Source: Caulobacter hibisci
Lineage (GTDB): Bacteria; Pseudomonadota; Alphaproteobacteria; Caulobacterales; Caulobacteraceae
Reading direction: 5' to 3'
Length of the DNA stretch: 64,000 nucleotides
NCBI RefSeq assembly: GCF_016135805.1
Contig: NZ_JADWOX010000005.1
Span: 62,001-126,000, forward strand
The notes under the pieces are model-generated. The model saw nothing but the letters and a program-made list of their open reading frames with translations, ran no database searches and was not told the DNA's origin. Position 1 is the first letter of the stretch. Each line of letters starts with the position of its first letter. Made by a program: the position numbers and the translations under genes. Below, piece by piece: positions 56,990-64,000 of the stretch.

Positions 56990-57253
56990 CTACATGTTCG
57001 CGATGCGGGCGGCGATCTGGCGCATGAAGCCAGACATCAGCGCGCCCATCAGCGGCAGGAACAGCAGCAGCGAAATGAAGATGGCGACGATCTTGGGGGC
57101 GTAGACCAGGGTCGCTTCCTGGATCTGGGTCAGGGCCTGGAACAGGCCGATGGCGACGCCCACCACCAGGCCGACGATCAGCACCGGCGCGCACAGCTGC
57201 AGGGTCAGCCAGATCGCGTCACGACCCACATCAAGAACTTCGGATCCGGTCAT
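56990..57253 (-). CDS. fliQ: Flagellar type III export protein FliQ
   Basis: 87 residues, normal for FliQ. Two membrane helices; signatures LCAPVLIVGLVVGVAIGLFQALTQIQEATLVYAPKIV. It is part of the export gate with FliP and FliR. ATG 57253 is the family start; an upstream in-frame extension of 30 residues is not supported. A CtrA-type box lies about 120 bases upstream. Confidence 0.95.
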   Translation of the reverse strand: MTGSEVLDVGRDAIWLTLQLCAPVLIVGLVVGVAIGLFQALTQIQEATLVYAPKIVAIFISLLLFLPLMGALMSGFMRQIAARIANM

Positions 57254-57373
57254 GAACGGGCTTTCTGCGAGCGCTCTGGACGGCTTCAACTTAAATTCTG
57301 GAGCGTGACGACCGCCGAAACCGCGGACACTTTCGGCTATCACGCTCTGCGCCGGAAGATGCCGCCGACATGG

Positions 57374-57399
57374 TTAACGGAGGGTTAGGGACTGTTAAC
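57374..57399 (-). promoter_or_regulatory. CtrA-type boxes upstream of fliQ
   Basis: On the plus strand TTAA (57374-57377), 7 bases, TTAG (57385-57388), 6 bases, TTAA (57395-57398). Read on the minus strand the first pair is CTAA-N7-TTAACC, one base from the consensus TTAA-N7-TTAAC. This fits the cell-cycle control known for early flagellar operons in Caulobacter. Confidence 0.7.
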
Positions 57400-57578
57400 A
57401 CGCGCCCGCCTTCGCGCGTAAGCCGGGCGCGGCGCATGGTCGCTGCACGCCGCGCCAATACCAGCTGCGACATCGCGCCGCAGCCATTTGTCAGATCTTC
57501 CCCTACGGCGCCGCGCGATGGTTGCTGGTGAAACTATCCGGTTGCATCCACAATGCCATCATCAGTTGGGGAACTGTC
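57400..57578. other. Intergenic region between the fliQ operon and a small membrane-protein gene
   Basis: With 57254-57373, this makes 325 bases without a gene. Apart from the CtrA-type boxes and the GGGGA ribosome site of the gene at 57579, I see no repeat, terminator or RNA gene. Confidence 0.5.
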
Positions 57579-57698
57579 ATGCACTTGGAAGTCAAACTGC
57601 GCTGGTGGCAACGCCACCCCTTCATCGGTCTCTTCGTCGGCTGGGCGATCATCGCCGCCGTCGGCGTGGACGTCGTGGGGTTCTGGCTGGCGCGCTAA
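57579..57698 (+). CDS. Tiny single-pass membrane protein (39 residues)
   Basis: MHLEVKLRWWQRHPFIGLFV, then GWAIIAAVGVDVVGFWLAR and stop. A basic, Trp-rich head is followed by one membrane helix. GGGGA lies about 7 bases upstream of ATG 57579. The repeat element at 57704 begins 5 bases after the stop and may terminate the transcript. No family is recognised. Confidence 0.5.
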   Translation: MHLEVKLRWWQRHPFIGLFVGWAIIAAVGVDVVGFWLAR

Positions 57699-57703
57699 AT
57701 AAC

Positions 57704-57873
57704 CCCCTCTCCCAAAGGGAGAGGGAGGGGCCCAGGCGATAGCCTGGGAGGGTGAGGGGTTAGGAACTCTTCCGGAAAGAGCGCGGATCGGTGATCGGAC
57801 GGCCAAAGGCGTACGCCCTCACCCTCCCATCCCGACATGCGTCGGGACGGGCCCCTCCCTCTCCCACGAAAGA
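57704..57873. repeat. Large inverted pair of the CCCTCTCCC family
   Basis: Arm 1 (about 57704-57760): CCCTCTCCC-AAA-GGGAGAGGG, AGGGGCCC, GGGAGGGTGAGGGG. Arm 2 (about 57817-57873): CCCTCACCCTCCC, a CCCGACATGCGTCGGG hairpin, GGGCCCCTCCCTCTCCC, GAGGG. The arms are opposite in orientation with about 55 bases between. It lies between the 39-residue gene and the convergent phosphatase gene. Confidence 0.75.
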
Positions 57874-57883
57874 GGGTTCACTC

Positions 57884-59557
57884 TCAGCAATCGTGCCCGG
57901 CGCCCAGCGGGCGGCAGCGGCCGTCGATCGGGGCCGGAACCGGCACGCCGGTCACCGCCGCGATGGTCGGGGCGATGTCGACGGTCTCGATCGGCAGGAT
58001 GCGCTCGCGGGCCTGGGCGCTCTTCCACCAGAACAGGATCGGCACGCGGCGGTCGTAGTCCCAGGGCGTGCCGTGGGTGGCGACATAGGTCGCCGCGGCC
58101 GTGGCCGGCACCAGGTTCGGCTTGAAGGCCACCAGGATGTCGCCCGAGCGGCCCGGATAGGCGCTGCGGCGCAGGCGTTCCTTGACGTTGATGGCGTCCG
58201 GCGGCGTGCCCTTGGCCACCGGCGGCGTGGTCAGCAGGTCGTTGATCTCATAGGCCTCGGCCACTTCGCCGCGGCTGCGCACCAGGGCCAGGGCGGCCGA
58301 GGCGACTCGGGCGCGCTCGGCGGCCGGCAGCGTCTTCTTGTCGGGACCGACGATCACCAGGGTGTCGATGCCGCCCGGCGCGATCAGCGGATCGAAGTCC
58401 AATGAAAGATCGGTGCGCAGCTGGGCGTTCAGGCCCTTCAGCCAGGCCGAGGTGGCGATGCGCGAAACGTCGTAGCCTTCGTCGTGCAGGCGCTCTGGGA
58501 AGTCCGAACCGCCGTGGTCGGCGCTCAGCACCACCAGCACCTCGCCCTTGGCCTTGCCGATGCGGCTCAGGAAGGTGTCGAGACGGGCGTCCAGGCGGCT
58601 GAGGTGATCGCACATCTCCGGACCGCGCGTGCCGTAGCGGTGGCCGATGAAGTCGGTGGCCGACAGGCTGACGGTCAGCACGTCGACCTGCGGGCCGTCG
58701 CCCAGGCCGAACTCGTCGCGCAGGGCGGCGGCGGCTTCCAGGGTCACGGCGTCGGTATAGGGGCTGGCGGCCAGATCGCGCAGGGTCTCGGCCTCGTTGG
58801 TCGGCAGCGGGCGCGGCAGCTTGGCGTCCCATGTGCGATCGCCGGTCACCCAGGTCTTTTCGAGCGCGGCGCAGGCCTTGTTCTCATAGGTCCAGACGAA
58901 GGGCTTCTTCTTCTGCTCGGCGGCCAGGCGCGCGTTCATCGCCGCCACGGGCTTGAGCTTGCTCGCCGCGTCCTCGCCCGGACGCACGAAGGTGTTGAAG
59001 CCGTAGCCGGCCTGGTACCAGAACGCCCCGTCGGCCTTGTGGCCGGCCATGGTGATCGCGCCGCGATCCTTGCCTGACACGCCATAGACGCGGCTCTTGG
59101 GCGACACCGCTTTGAGCCAGTCGCCATAGGTGTCGACCAGCAGGTTCTTGTCGCTGACCGGGTCCTGGTCGGACGGGGCGGCCAGGGTCACCGAGGTGTC
59201 GAGCAGGCAGTACGACTTCTTGCCGGTCTCGGGGTCGTACCAGTTGTTGCCGACGATGCCGGTGCGGTTGGGATAGGCGCCGGTGAGCAGGCTCGAATGG
59301 CCCGGGCAGGTCTCGGTCATGCCGTGCGACTGATAGCCGTTGGGATAGACCACGCCCTCGCGGCCCAGCTTGCCCAGGCCGCCTTTCCACTGGCCGCGCC
59401 ATTGCTCGAACAGGTTGGCGCTGAACTGGTCGATCGAGATCACCACGACCAGCTTGGGATTGGGCTTCACCTGTTCCGCGGCCTGTGCCGGCTGGATGGC
59501 GAATAGGGCGACGCCGGCCAGCGCCGTAAGCGCGGCCGTGGGGGTAAGCTTGCTCAT
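57884..59557 (-). CDS. Exported alkaline phosphatase family protein (PafA/SPAP-like)
   Basis: 557 residues with a signal peptide (about 1-27, ending QPAQAAEQ). Alkaline-phosphatase-superfamily features: ISIDQFSANLF (metal-binding Asp43), GMTETCPGHSSLLTGAYPNRTGI (threonine nucleophile type, about 79-101), ATDFIGHRYGTRGPEMCDHLSRLD and SADHGGSDFPE (metal ligands). Threonine-type members such as PafA hydrolyse phosphate monoesters in the periplasm. Single gene; ATG 59557 begins the signal peptide. Confidence 0.88.
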   Translation of the reverse strand: MSKLTPTAALTALAGVALFAIQPAQAAEQVKPNPKLVVVISIDQFSANLFEQWRGQWKGGLGKLGREGVVYPNGYQSHGMTETCPGHSSLLTGAYPNRTGIVGNNWYDPETGKKSYCLLDTSVTLAAPSDQDPVSDKNLLVDTYGDWLKAVSPKSRVYGVSGKDRGAITMAGHKADGAFWYQAGYGFNTFVRPGEDAASKLKPVAAMNARLAAEQKKKPFVWTYENKACAALEKTWVTGDRTWDAKLPRPLPTNEAETLRDLAASPYTDAVTLEAAAALRDEFGLGDGPQVDVLTVSLSATDFIGHRYGTRGPEMCDHLSRLDARLDTFLSRIGKAKGEVLVVLSADHGGSDFPERLHDEGYDVSRIATSAWLKGLNAQLRTDLSLDFDPLIAPGGIDTLVIVGPDKKTLPAAERARVASAALALVRSRGEVAEAYEINDLLTTPPVAKGTPPDAINVKERLRRSAYPGRSGDILVAFKPNLVPATAAATYVATHGTPWDYDRRVPILFWWKSAQARERILPIETVDIAPTIAAVTGVPVPAPIDGRCRPLGAGHDC

Positions 59558-59615
59558 GCGCGGCACCCTGCCCCATTCATAAAAGCGTCGCAAACGAAGC
59601 TTGGGCGGACGATGT

Positions 59616-61160
59616 TCAAGGAATGTCGTCGCTCAATTCGCGCGCGACATCGGCTGGAGAACGCTTGTCGGTGTCGCGATCGACGGCGTAGTTGGCCTCC
59701 CGCATGGCCTGAACCGACAGCTTGCCCGACAGCTGCGCCGCCAGCGCCTTCAGGCGCGGATCCTCGGCCCGCCGGGGCGAGACCAGCAGCACGGCGTCAT
59801 AGGGCGGCAGGGCGCCCCTCGGATCGTCCAGCACCACCAGGTCGTCGGCGGCGATCCGCCCGTCGCTGGAGAAGGCCGAGATCACGTCGGCCTCGCCCGA
59901 GCCCAGGGCGCGGTACATGAAGGTCGGCTGGAACTGCCGGCGGGCCTTGAACTTCAGGCCATAGGCCGCCTCGACCGCCTTCCACTCCGGCCGCGAGAAG
60001 AACTCCATGTCGCCGCCCATCACCAGGTCCGGCCCCTTGGCGGCGAGATCGGCCAGGCTCTTCACGCCCAGCCTTTCGGCCTGCTCGCGCTTCATGGCGA
60101 AGGCGTAGGCGTTCTCGAAGCCCAGCGGCGCGGCCAGCACCACGCCGTCGCGGCGCTTCAGCTCGGTCCTCAACGTTTCCAGCACCGCCTGGCGGCCGGG
60201 ATTGTCGGTGCGGTGCAGGACGTTGGCCCACAGCGTGCCGGTATAGTCGACATAGGCGTCGATCTCGCCGGCGGCCAGCGCCCGGTAAGCCACGGCCGAG
60301 CCCAGGTTGATCCGCCGCTCGACCCGCGCCCCCTGCCCTTCCAGCCGCGTCGCGATCAGCTCGGCCAGCACATATTGCTCGGAGAAGTTCTTGGCCCCGA
60401 CCACATAGGCCTGCGGCCGCGGCGTCAGGGCCGGCAACGCCAGCGGAGCCAGGGCGGCCAGCAGTCCGACGCCCAGGGCCGCCAGCGCCCCGATCCACAG
60501 CGCCGGCCGGCGCTGCTCCAGCCCGCGCCCGACCAGGCCCAGCCCCTGATCGACGACCATGGCAAGCACGGCCGAGGCCGCGCAGCCGACCAGCACCATG
60601 TCCCAGGCCTCGGTCTGCAGCCCCGAGAAAATATAGTCGCCCAGCGAGGTCTGGCCGACCGGCGTGGCCAGGGTTGCCCCGCCGATGGTCCACACCGCCG
60701 CCGTCCGCACACCCACCAGGATCACCGGCGCGGCCAGGGGCAGCTCGACCTTCCACAGGCTCTGGCGCGGGGTCATGCCCACGCCTCGCGCCGCCTCGGT
60801 CACGGCCGGATCGACGCCGGCCAGGCCCGCGGCCGTGTTCCGCAGGATCGGCAGCATGGCGTACAGCGCCAGGGCCAGCCACGCCGGCAGGAAGCCCAGG
60901 GCCGGAAAGCCGAAGCCCAAGGTCGCCTTCGTCAGGTTCGAGAGCAGCAAAAGCAGCGGATAGAACAGCGCCAGCAGGGCCAGGCTCGGAATGGTCTGCA
61001 CCAGGCTGGCCGCGCCCAGGGCGATCCAGCGCAGCCCCGGCCGCCGCGCGGCCGCGAAGCCCAGCGGCAGGGCGATCAGCAGTCCCAAGGCCAGGGCGGC
61101 CGCCGACAGCGCCGCGTGCCAGGCCAGGCGCTGCGGCAGGAGCGCGAGCAGCTCAGCCAT
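59616..61160 (-). CDS. Osmoprotectant ABC transporter, permease fused to substrate-binding domain (OpuC/ProWX-like)
   Basis: 514 residues. The first about 210 residues form a BPD-type permease (LGAASLVQTIPSLALLALFYPLLLLL; ILRNTAAGLAGVDPAVTEAARGVGMTPRQSLWKVELPLAAPVIL is the cytoplasmic EAA loop). After further helices, a periplasmic OpuAC-type binding domain starts near 250 (AYVVGAKNFSEQYVLAELIATRLEGQGA). Such fused proteins import glycine betaine, choline or similar. It overlaps the upstream ATPase gene by 8 bases. Confidence 0.9.
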   Translation of the reverse strand: MAELLALLPQRLAWHAALSAAALALGLLIALPLGFAAARRPGLRWIALGAASLVQTIPSLALLALFYPLLLLLSNLTKATLGFGFPALGFLPAWLALALYAMLPILRNTAAGLAGVDPAVTEAARGVGMTPRQSLWKVELPLAAPVILVGVRTAAVWTIGGATLATPVGQTSLGDYIFSGLQTEAWDMVLVGCAASAVLAMVVDQGLGLVGRGLEQRRPALWIGALAALGVGLLAALAPLALPALTPRPQAYVVGAKNFSEQYVLAELIATRLEGQGARVERRINLGSAVAYRALAAGEIDAYVDYTGTLWANVLHRTDNPGRQAVLETLRTELKRRDGVVLAAPLGFENAYAFAMKREQAERLGVKSLADLAAKGPDLVMGGDMEFFSRPEWKAVEAAYGLKFKARRQFQPTFMYRALGSGEADVISAFSSDGRIAADDLVVLDDPRGALPPYDAVLLVSPRRAEDPRLKALAAQLSGKLSVQAMREANYAVDRDTDKRSPADVARELSDDIP

Positions 61161-61917
61161 CCAGCAGCGCCCTCACCCGCTCGGCCTGGCGGCGCGGAGC
61201 GGCCATCAGGGCCTCGACGCGCGGATCGGCGTGGCCGGCCATCAGCTCGCGCGGCGCGGCGTCGGCGATGATCCGCCCAGCCTCCAGCACCACCACCCGG
61301 TCGGCCAGCAGCAGGGCCTCGGCCACGTCATGGGTGACCATCACCGTGGTCAGGCCCAGCGCCTCGTGCAGCCGCCGCACGTCGTCGCCCAGGGCCGTGC
61401 GGGTGATCGGATCCAGCGCCCCGAACGGCTCGTCCATCAGCAGAATCGACGGCCGCCCGGCCAGCCCCCGGGCCACGCCCACCCGCTGCCTCTGCCCGCC
61501 CGACAGCGCCGCCGGCGCCCGTCCCGCCACGGCGCGCGGCAGGCCGACCAGGTCGAGCAACTCATCCACCCGCGCCGCGATCTCCTCGCGCTTCCAGCCC
61601 AGCAGGCCAGGGACCACGCCGATGTTCTCGGCCACGGTCATGTGCGGAAAGAGCCCGATCTCCTGGAAGACGTAGCCGATCCGACGCCTCAGCACCGGCC
61701 CGTCCAGTCCGCCGACCGCCTCGCCGTCGATCCGCACCTCGCCGGACGTCGGCTGGGCCAGGGCGTTGATGGTCTTCAGCAGCGTGGTCTTGCCCGCCCC
61801 CGATCCGCCGACCAGGGCCACGAACTGACCCCTCTCGATCGACAGGTCCACGGCCTCCAGCGCCACGGCCTCGCCGTGCGTCTTGCCGACCTGCTGGAGA
61901 CTTATGGCGGGGTTCAT
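61153..61917 (-). CDS. Osmoprotectant ABC transporter ATP-binding protein (OpuCA/ProV-like)
   Basis: 254 residues. Walker A GGSGAGKTTLLK (37-48), signature LSGGQRQRVGVARGLAG, Walker B SILLMDEPFGALD and the H-loop MVTHDVAEA are complete. It lacks the C-terminal CBS pair of longer OpuCA proteins. It energises the fused permease/binding protein encoded directly downstream. Confidence 0.92.
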   Translation of the reverse strand: MNPAISLQQVGKTHGEAVALEAVDLSIERGQFVALVGGSGAGKTTLLKTINALAQPTSGEVRIDGEAVGGLDGPVLRRRIGYVFQEIGLFPHMTVAENIGVVPGLLGWKREEIAARVDELLDLVGLPRAVAGRAPAALSGGQRQRVGVARGLAGRPSILLMDEPFGALDPITRTALGDDVRRLHEALGLTTVMVTHDVAEALLLADRVVVLEAGRIIADAAPRELMAGHADPRVEALMAAPRRQAERVRALLDG

Positions 61918-61987
61918 GCGTCGTCACCTTCCCCGCGAACGGACGCCGCGACAACCCGTCCCGCTTGCACCAAGCCAAATCAAGCGC

Positions 61988-62003
61988 GTTAATGGTGATT
62001 AAC
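61988..62003. promoter_or_regulatory. GTTAAT-GGTG-ATTAAC palindrome, operator candidate
   Basis: Perfect 6-bp arms with a 4-base spacer between the divergent transporter operon (61917) and a small membrane-protein gene (62027). It contains TTAA-N6-TTAA, one base short of the CtrA spacing. Confidence 0.4.
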
Positions 62004-62026
62004 GGGGGCGGATCAGGAGCAGAAAA

Positions 62027-62212
62027 ATGGCCACGGCCCTTTATGCGACCGGCTTCAAGGCCCGCAAACGCCGCAAGATCGTCCAGCGCCGCCTGCGCGT
62101 CGCGGTCGTCTGCATGGTCCTGCTGAACCTGGCCGTCTGGGCCGGCGTCGTCGCCGCCCTGCGCGGCATCGACGTGGCGGGGCTGCTGGCGACCTTGCCC
62201 CCTCTCTCTTAG
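62027..62212 (+). CDS. Small single-pass membrane protein (61 residues)
   Basis: A strongly basic head (GFKARKRRKIVQRRLR) is followed by one membrane helix (VAVVCMVLLNLAVWAGVVAAL). AGGAG lies 7 bases upstream of ATG 62027, and a good terminator follows at 62230, so it is a self-contained transcription unit. No family is recognised. Confidence 0.65.
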   Translation: MATALYATGFKARKRRKIVQRRLRVAVVCMVLLNLAVWAGVVAALRGIDVAGLLATLPPLS

Positions 62213-62229
62213 AGAGCCGCACGAACAAA

Positions 62230-62266
62230 AACGCCGCGACGGCCGATCGGCCAGTCGCGGCGTTTT
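62230..62266 (+). terminator. Rho-independent terminator
   Basis: AACGCCGCGAC (62230-62240) pairs with GTCGCGGCGTT (62254-62264) and then TT; an inner GGCC/GGCC stem lengthens it. It starts 17 bases after the stop of the 61-residue gene. Confidence 0.85.
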
Positions 62267-62276
62267 GCGTCTGCAG

Positions 62277-62327
62277 AACCCCTCATCCGGCGCTGCGCGC
62301 CACCTTCTCCCGCAAGGGGAGAAGGGC
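62277..62327. repeat. Intergenic repeat unit near-identical to 17399-17447
   Basis: CCCCTCATCCGGCGC...GCGCCACCTTCTCCC-GCAA-GGGGAGAAGG. It ends 3 bases before the fliE stop and may act as the terminator of the flgB-flgC-fliE operon. Confidence 0.75.
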
Positions 62328-62329
62328 CG

Positions 62330-62635
62330 TCAGATCGACATCCGCATGATCTCTTGATAGGCCGAGATCACCTGGTCGCGGATCGAGATCACCGTCTCCA
62401 GGCTGGCTTCGGCCGACGAGATGGCGGTGACGACGTCGAGCATCTCGGCCTTGCCGGCCGCCTGCTGGGCGATCTTGTGCTCGGCCTGGCGCGAGGCCTG
62501 GACCGTGTCGGTCATGGCCGACTTCAGCATGTCGCCGAAGTCCATCTTCTTGGGCTCGCCCACGCTCTTGCCGAGCGATAGCGGCGTCGAGCCCGTGGCG
62601 GCGTAGGCCTTGGAAGCGGCGAGCGCGGTGATCAT
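62330..62635 (-). CDS. fliE: Flagellar hook-basal body protein FliE
   Basis: 101 residues. The C-terminal part [38 protein letters not shown] is characteristic of FliE, the junction between MS ring and rod. ATG 62635 lies 11 bases after flgC. Confidence 0.94.
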   Translation of the reverse strand: MITALAASKAYAATGSTPLSLGKSVGEPKKMDFGDMLKSAMTDTVQASRQAEHKIAQQAAGKAEMLDVVTAISSAEASLETVISIRDQVISAYQEIMRMSI

Positions 62636-62646
62636 CCCTTACGCCC

Positions 62647-63066
62647 CTACTTCTTGAGGATGTCGAGGGTGCGCGACTGCATGCTGCGTGCGGTCTCGAT
62701 GACGTTGAGATTGGCCTCGTAGGCGCGCTGCGCCTCCTTCATGTCCAGCGCCTCGACCAGGGTGTCGACGTTGGGCAGCTTGACGTAGCCCTTGGCGTCG
62801 GCGGCCGGGTTGCCGGGATCGTACTCGGTCTTGAAGGCGCTCTCGTCGCCCTCGACGCGGATCATGCTGACGCCCTCGCCGCCCTCGATCTTGGTCGGGC
62901 GGAACACCGGCACCTGGCGGCGATAGGGGTCGCCGCCGGCCGTGCGGGCCGTCGAATTGGCGTTGGCGATGTTCTCGGCGATGATGCGCATGCGGCCCTG
63001 CTGGGCCTTGAGCGCGCTGGCCGCCACGGCCATCGCCGCCGCCGACTGGGATCTGATCTCGGGCAT
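62647..63066 (-). CDS. flgC: Flagellar basal-body rod protein FlgC
   Basis: 139 residues. The N-terminal rod motif (ASALKAQQGRMRIIAENIANANST) and the C-terminal EAQRAYEANLNVIETARSM region are the conserved FlgC ends. ATG 63066 lies 11 bases after flgB. Confidence 0.95.
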   Translation of the reverse strand: MPEIRSQSAAAMAVAASALKAQQGRMRIIAENIANANSTARTAGGDPYRRQVPVFRPTKIEGGEGVSMIRVEGDESAFKTEYDPGNPAADAKGYVKLPNVDTLVEALDMKEAQRAYEANLNVIETARSMQSRTLDILKK

Positions 63067-63077
63067 CTAGCGTGTCC

Positions 63078-63521
63078 TCAACCGTTCGGGCGGCGCGAGG
63101 CGGTGCGGAGCATCGCCAGCGAGCGTTGATAGAAGGAGACCGCCGCGTCGTAGTTCATGCGCGCATCGGTCATCTTGAGCATCTGGTCCTCGAGGCTCAC
63201 GGAATTGCCGTCGAGGGTGGTCTCGCTGTCGGCGCCCTGCGGCGAGCGCCACGGCGTGGCCTGGCTGGCCGGGGCCATGTGGCCACCGCTGGTCGCCAGC
63301 ATCCGGACCGGACCGGCCGGAGCCGAGCCGCCGCCGCGATAGGACGACCCGGTCGCCTGGGCGTCGAGCGAGGCCTGAAAGGTGTAGGCCTTCAGGTCCC
63401 GCGGCTGGTAGCCGGGGGTGTCTGCGTTGGCCACGTTCTGCGATACGACCTTCTGCCGCTCGTTCAGATAGCCGAGCCGGCTCTTGAGCATCGCAAAGAG
63501 GGGGATATCGTCGGGACCCAT
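63078..63521 (-). CDS. flgB: Flagellar basal-body rod protein FlgB
   Basis: 147 residues. MLKSRLGYLNERQKVVSQNVANADTPGY is the conserved FlgB N-terminus; the C-terminal helix ends FYQRSLAMLRTASRRP. ATG 63521 has no Shine-Dalgarno sequence and lies only 23 bases from a CtrA-type box, so the transcript may be leaderless or nearly so. First gene of flgB-flgC-fliE. Confidence 0.94.
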   Translation of the reverse strand: MGPDDIPLFAMLKSRLGYLNERQKVVSQNVANADTPGYQPRDLKAYTFQASLDAQATGSSYRGGGSAPAGPVRMLATSGGHMAPASQATPWRSPQGADSETTLDGNSVSLEDQMLKMTDARMNYDAAVSFYQRSLAMLRTASRRPNG

Positions 63522-63544
63522 GCGATCATGGTGAAGAAACAGGG

Positions 63545-63559
63545 TTAATCCCGAATTAA
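63545..63559. promoter_or_regulatory. Perfect CtrA box between flgB and fliO
   Basis: TTAA-TCCCGAA-TTAA on the plus strand, TTAA-N7-TTAACC on the minus strand: an exact match to the CtrA consensus. It could drive flgB-flgC-fliE (minus) and possibly fliO-fliP (plus, 73 bases away). Confidence 0.8.
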
Positions 63560-63631
63560 GAACCGTGGGGCACACCAGGGATGCGGCGCCTCGCCGCGCC
63601 TTTCCTCTTCTTGGATTTCAGTCCGCGCGCC

Positions 63632-63943
63632 ATGGACGTCTTTCTTCTGATCCGCGCCGTCGCCGCGCTCGCCGTGACCCTGGGCCTGATCGGCCTGGCC
63701 GCCGTGGCCCTGCGTCGATTCGGGCCCGACGCCCTCAACCGCCTGGTCTCCCAGCGCCGCGAGCGCCGGCTGAGGGTGGTCGAGACCCTGGTGCTCGACC
63801 CGGCCCGCCGCCTGGTGCTGTGCCGCCTCGACGGCGAGGAGCGCCTGGTCCTGCTCGGCGAAGGCCGCCTGCTGGACTGGATCCCGGCCGGCCCGCAAGC
63901 TGCCCCGCCCTCTTCCGAGATCCAGCCGGAGCCCGCAGCCTGA
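63632..63943 (+). CDS. fliO: Flagellar biosynthesis protein FliO
   Basis: 103 residues. One N-terminal membrane helix (VFLLIRAVAALAVTLGLIGLAAVAL) is followed by the short FliO cytoplasmic domain (RRLRVVETLVLDPARRLVLCRLDGEERLVLLGEGRLLDWI). FliO helps assemble the FliP ring of the export gate. ATG 63632; the stop overlaps the next start (TGATG). Confidence 0.85.
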   Translation: MDVFLLIRAVAALAVTLGLIGLAAVALRRFGPDALNRLVSQRRERRLRVVETLVLDPARRLVLCRLDGEERLVLLGEGRLLDWIPAGPQAAPPSSEIQPEPAA

Positions 63944-64000
63944 TGCGCCTGCTCAAGTCCCTTTCCGGCGCCACCCCGCAGGAGCTGCGCCGCGCGGCCC
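63943..64000 (+). CDS. fliP: Probable FliP, start only (cut by window edge)
   Basis: Only the first 19 residues are visible (MRLLKSLSGATPQELRRAA). ATG overlaps the fliO stop. The call rests on gene order (fliO is usually followed by fliP), not on conserved sequence, since the FliP core lies beyond the edge. Confidence 0.55.
   Translation, partial: MRLLKSLSGATPQELRRAA

Overview
The window is about 70% G+C, densely packed, and almost certainly from a Caulobacter-like alphaproteobacterium (order Caulobacterales). The strongest evidence is a cckA-type hybrid kinase next to flhB-fliR-fliQ, a separate flagellar locus (flgB-flgC-fliE facing fliO-fliP), and CtrA-type TTAA-N7-TTAA boxes upstream of the fliQ and flgB operons. 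I see no rRNA, tRNA, CRISPR array, prophage or insertion sequence. Most genes are ordinary chromosomal housekeeping, signalling or small hypothetical genes.

Layout. 1-2.3 kb: a multicopper oxidase running off the left edge and a 2OG-Fe(II) oxygenase. 2.3-2.9 kb: a ParD/ParE-like toxin-antitoxin pair. 2.9-10.4 kb: uvrC, an AttH/CrtC-like protein with an unusual repeat insertion, an HWE-type sensor kinase, an MHS-type transporter and pgsA. 10.5-13.8 kb: an esterase-fold protein that has lost its catalytic serine, two small ORFs around a perfect Fur-like palindrome, a cold-shock gene and a patatin lipoprotein. 13.9-21.1 kb: carB, then a translationally coupled run (SDR-DoxX, a frameshifted DUF2269 gene, an unknown gene, DUF1294) and an HPP-CBS protein. 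21.2-26.3 kb: two chemoreceptors flanking a GST. 26.4-33.6 kb: greA, an ELM1-like protein, a pseudaminic-acid-synthase-like neuB gene, a DUF433/DUF5615 toxin-antitoxin pair, trxB, and dps followed by a SleB-type hydrolase. 33.7-40.5 kb: a hybrid kinase, then the NAD operon nadA-nadB-(Uma2)-nadC with two operator-like sites and a terminator-like hairpin in its leader. 40.6-52.8 kb: accessory genes (acyltransferase, DODA dioxygenase, a lower-GC pair of hypotheticals, a ChaN/EreA-like protein, a divergent DJ-1/GlxA pair, DUF1003, DUF1508, SDR, a second SleB paralogue, GNAT). 52.9-57.4 kb: cckA and flhB-fliR-fliQ. 57.6-62.2 kb: a tiny membrane protein, an alkaline phosphatase and an OpuC-type osmoprotectant transporter. 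62.3-64 kb: fliE-flgC-flgB and fliO-fliP (cut by the right edge).

The strongest functional links are the cell-cycle/flagellar genes (CckA normally feeds phosphate to CtrA, whose boxes precede the flagellar operons) and the complete de novo NAD pathway (aspartate to nicotinate mononucleotide). Several intergenic spaces hold paired inverted-repeat elements of three families. No large unknown system such as a defence island is apparent. The most unusual items are the nadA leader, the Uma2 gene inside the nad operon, the repeat-interrupted AttH/CrtC protein, the Fur-like perfect palindrome next to a 48-residue ORF, and the Ser-to-Arg esterase. All functional calls come from reading motifs by eye; no database search was run.
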